Below are positions 10,559 to 13,267 of a stretch of DNA of 13,267 nt, piece by piece. Each line of letters starts with the position of its first letter. Position 1 is the first letter of the stretch. The translations under genes and the position numbers were made by a program. The notes under the pieces are model-generated. The model was not told where the DNA came from and did not search any database. It saw nothing but the letters and a program-made list of their open reading frames with translations. The stretch is from Dehalococcoidales bacterium (GTDB lineage: Bacteria > Chloroflexota > Dehalococcoidia > Dehalococcoidales > UBA5760), in the NCBI GenBank assembly GCA_016931015.1, contig JAFGFP010000040.1, positions 1 to 13,267 of the forward strand, written 5' to 3'.

Positions 10559-13267
10559 ATGGCTTCTGTATTACCGCACACAGAGAAAGAAACTGCCCCC
10601 GTATCCCGAAAATCCTATGCCAAGTTACCCTACGTACTCGACGTGCCCAATCTAATCGAGGTCCAGCTCAGCTCGTTCCGCCGCTTTCAGGAGACAGGGC
10701 TGAGACGTCTCCTAGAGGAGATCTCCCCGATAAAGGACTTCACGGGTAACCGGCTCGAACTCAGCTTCGTAGACTATGAGTTCCGTAACCCCCGCCACTC
10801 CGAGCAGGAGTGCCGCCACCGCGACCTGACCTACTCGACCCAGCTCTACGTCAGAGCCAGGTTGCTGGTCAAGGCCACCGGGGAAATCAAGGAGGAAGAC
10901 CTCTTCTTCGGCAGCCTGCCCCTGATGACCGCCCGGGGCACCTTTATTACCAGCGGTGCCGAACGGGTCGTCGTCAGTCAGTTGCTGCGTTCTCCGGGCG
11001 TCTTCTTCACCCGGGAAGAGGATGCCACCAGCGGCCGCGGGCTGTGTCACGCCAAGCTAATTCCCACTCACGGGGCTTGGCTTGAGATCGAGACCAACAA
11101 CCGGGACGTAATCTCCGCCAAGATAGACGGCAAACGCCGGATTCCGGTCACTACCCTACTCCGGGCCATCGGCTACAGCAGCGATGACGAGCTGCTCGGG
11201 CTGTTCAGCAGTGATGACGACTCACCGGAGCACCAGTTTATCCAGTCGACCATAGACCGCGACCCCCTCATCAAGAACCAGGAAGCGGCCCTGCTCGATA
11301 TCTACAAGCGGCTGAGACCCGGCGAGCCCATCACCAGAGACAACGCCGAGAAGCTGATAAAGAACCTTTTCTTCGCCCCGCAGCGCTACGACCTGGGCGA
11401 GGTAGGCCGCCACAAGCTCAACATGCGCCTCGAGCTGGACGAGGCCAAACAAAAGCGCGTCCTCGACGAAGAGGACATCGTCGAGATAGTCCGCCACATC
11501 ATCATGATTAATAACGGTAATGATACCGACGACGATATCGACCACCTGGGCAACCGGCGGGTTTGCACCGTCGGCGAGCTGATTCAGAACCAGTTTCGCA
11601 TCGGGCTCTTACGCCTGGAGCGAATCGTCAGGGAGCGGATGAGCATCATCAGCACCGAGCAGGTTACCCCCAGCGCCTTGGTCAACATCCGCCCCATCGT
11701 GGCTGCCATCAGAGAGTTTTTCGGCAGCTCACAGCTCTCACAGTTCATGGACCAGACCAACCCGCTGGCCGAGCTGACCCACAAGCGCCGTCTCTCCGCC
11801 ATGGGGCCGGGGGGACTTTCCCGGGAGCGCGCCGGCTTCGAGGTACGCGATGTCCACTTCTCCCACTACGGGAGAATCTGCCCCATCGAGACCCCGGAAG
11901 GCCCGAACATCGGCCTCATCGGCTCGCTGGCTACCTACAGCCGCATCAACCACTACGGTTTTATCGAGACGCCCTACCGCCGGGTCTTTAGTGAGCTACC
12001 TAGCCAGGACGGGCGGCTCAGCGGCAGGATAAGCCGCGAGGACATCACCGGCGACGAGGGCAAGACCATCGCCAAGGCGGGCGCCACTATTACCCCGAAG
12101 CTGGCCGCCGAGATAGCCAAGCTAGCGCCGAGAAGCATCAAGGTAAAGCCCTTCGTTTCTACCGAGATTATATACCTGACCGCCGACCAGGAAGATAAAT
12201 ACACCGTCGCCCAGGCCAACTCGAAGCTCGACCAGGATAATCAGTTCGTTGATGAAAAGGTCGAAGCCCGGCTGGCCGACCGCTATCTATTCATCGCCCC
12301 GGAAGAGATTGAGTTCATGGACGTATCGCCCAAGCAGATAGTCAGCGTGGCGACGGCCCTGATACCCTTCCTGGAGCATAACGACGCCAACCGGGCCCTG
12401 ATGGGCTCCAACATGCAGCGGCAGGCCGTACCTCTGCTGCGCCCCGAAGCACCATTGGTCGCCACCGGCATGGAGGCGGAGGCCGCCAGATACAGCGGCG
12501 AGGTGCTCGCAGCCCGGAACGCCGGGGTGGTAACTTCGGTCGACGGCTCGCAGATAGTCATCAGCAAAAACGGCGGTGATGAAGATATATACCCCCTGAT
12601 GAAGTTCGTGCGCACCAATCAGGGAACCTGTATCAACCAGAGCCCCACGGTCGACAAGGGCGACCGCATCGAAGCAGGCCAGATTATCGCCAACGGCTCG
12701 TCCACCGAGCGCGGCGAGCTGGCCCTGGGGCAGAACGCCCGGGTCGCCTTCATGAGCTGGGGAGGCTATAACCACGAGGATGCCATTATTATCAGCAGCC
12801 GCCTGGTCAGGGAGGACAAGTTTACCTCAATCCACATTTCCAAGCATGAGATAGAGGCCAGGGATACCAAGCTGGGACCGGAAGAAATTACCCGGGACAT
12901 CCCCAACGTCGGCGAGGAAAGCCTGCGCGAGCTCGACGAAGAGGGTATTATCCGCATTGGGGCCGAGGTAGGCCCGGGTGACATATTAGTCGGTAAGATT
13001 ACGCCCAAGGGCGAAACCGAGCTATCCGCCGAAGAGAAGCTGCTGCGTGCTATCTTCGGAGAGAAGGCGCGCGAGGTAAAGGACACCTCGCTGCGTATGC
13101 CTCACGGCGAGTGGGGTGAAGTAGTTAACGTCAAGGTATTCTCCAGCAGCAGCGGGGACGACCTCCCCGCCGGAGTGAACCAGTGGGTACAGGTATGGGT
13201 TGCCCAGAAACGGAAGATTTCGGTAGGTGATAAACTGGCCGGCCGGCACGGCAACAAGGGGGTCGTC
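10559..13267 (+). CDS. rpoB: DNA-directed RNA polymerase beta subunit (5' part; runs off the window)
   Basis: The frame is open from the ATG at 10559 to the right edge, 903 codons with no stop, against roughly 1,150-1,350 for full bacterial RpoB. AAGGAG at 10542-10547 precedes the start by 11 bases. The N-terminus (SYAKLPYVLDVPNLIEVQLSSF) and DLFFGSLPLMTARGTFITSG are typical. The rifampicin region reads GSSQLSQFMDQTNPLAELTH then KRRLSAMGPGG, with Asp398, His408 and Ser413 at the positions of E. coli Asp516, His526 and Ser531, so the usual resistance changes are absent. RERAGFEVRDVH and ETPEGPNIGLI follow. The last residues, GDKLAGRHGNKGVV, belong to the conserved catalytic-region segment. The subunit forms half of the polymerase active cleft. 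rpoC probably follows beyond the edge. rpoB is preceded by an MBL gene and not by the usual rplL. Confidence 0.97.
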   Translation, partial: MASVLPHTEKETAPVSRKSYAKLPYVLDVPNLIEVQLSSFRRFQETGLRRLLEEISPIKDFTGNRLELSFVDYEFRNPRHSEQECRHRDLTYSTQLYVRARLLVKATGEIKEEDLFFGSLPLMTARGTFITSGAERVVVSQLLRSPGVFFTREEDATSGRGLCHAKLIPTHGAWLEIETNNRDVISAKIDGKRRIPVTTLLRAIGYSSDDELLGLFSSDDDSPEHQFIQSTIDRDPLIKNQEAALLDIYKRLRPGEPITRDNAEKLIKNLFFAPQRYDLGEVGRHKLNMRLELDEAKQKRVLDEEDIVEIVRHIIMINNGNDTDDDIDHLGNRRVCTVGELIQNQFRIGLLRLERIVRERMSIISTEQVTPSALVNIRPIVAAIREFFGSSQLSQFMDQTNPLAELTHKRRLSAMGPGGLSRERAGFEVRDVHFSHYGRICPIETPEGPNIGLIGSLATYSRINHYGFIETPYRRVFSELPSQDGRLSGRISREDITGDEGKTIAKAGATITPKLAAEIAKLAPRSIKVKPFVSTEIIYLTADQEDKYTVAQANSKLDQDNQFVDEKVEARLADRYLFIAPEEIEFMDVSPKQIVSVATALIPFLEHNDANRALMGSNMQRQAVPLLRPEAPLVATGMEAEAARYSGEVLAARNAGVVTSVDGSQIVISKNGGDEDIYPLMKFVRTNQGTCINQSPTVDKGDRIEAGQIIANGSSTERGELALGQNARVAFMSWGGYNHEDAIIISSRLVREDKFTSIHISKHEIEARDTKLGPEEITRDIPNVGEESLRELDEEGIIRIGAEVGPGDILVGKITPKGETELSAEEKLLRAIFGEKAREVKDTSLRMPHGEWGEVVNVKVFSSSSGDDLPAGVNQWVQVWVAQKRKISVGDKLAGRHGNKGVV

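Overview
The window looks like a chromosomal segment from a moderately high-G+C bacterium. My best guess is the phylum Chloroflexota, near Dehalococcoidia. The guess rests on an HspR-type repressor encoded in one block with a ClpC-type unfoldase and a DnaJ-like protein, the overall look of the RpoB sequence, strong AGGAGG-type ribosome binding sites, and near-consensus TTGACA/TATAAT promoters. No rRNA or other decisive taxonomic marker is present, so this placement is an inference.

Layout. Positions 1-892 are A+T-rich. They hold the first codons of a leftward gene (1-22), a short copy of the 3' end of tRNA-Met(CAT) (166-187), one small rightward gene for a putative DNA-binding protein (332-793), and the intact leftward tRNA-Met(CAT) (821-892). 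Positions 980-5403 are a heat-shock and protein-quality locus: leftward hsp20, then, from a divergent promoter region, rightward dnaJ-like, hspR and clpC. They are followed in the same direction by a DedA/VTT-type membrane protein and two class I methyltransferases (5421-7425). A leftward lipoprotein cyclophilin (7453-8052) converges on that block. Next come tRNA-Ala(GGC) (8187-8259) and, 31 bases after it, an A+T-rich gene for a HEPN/AbiU2-like protein (8291-8905). A gene-free stretch rich in short stem-loops (8906-9256), a broken aldo/keto reductase start (9257-9352), and an MBL-fold hydrolase (9406-10275) follow. After a complex promoter region, rpoB starts at 10559 and runs off the right edge.

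How the parts work together. HspR, ClpC, the DnaJ-like protein and Hsp20 form a stress module in which HspR is probably an autorepressor. The MBL and rpoB block is ordinary chromosome. The two accessory genes (332-793 and 8291-8905) stand out. Each is a lone A+T-rich gene lying at the 3' end of a tRNA gene, and each is bounded on its far side by a copy of that tRNA's 3' end. The copy is 21 of 22 bases for tRNA-Met and only 8 bases for tRNA-Ala. They look like single-gene islets of about 650-690 bases without an integrase. One encodes a ribbon-helix-helix-like protein with an unrecognised C-terminal domain, the other a defence-type HEPN protein. This is the most interesting signal in the window.
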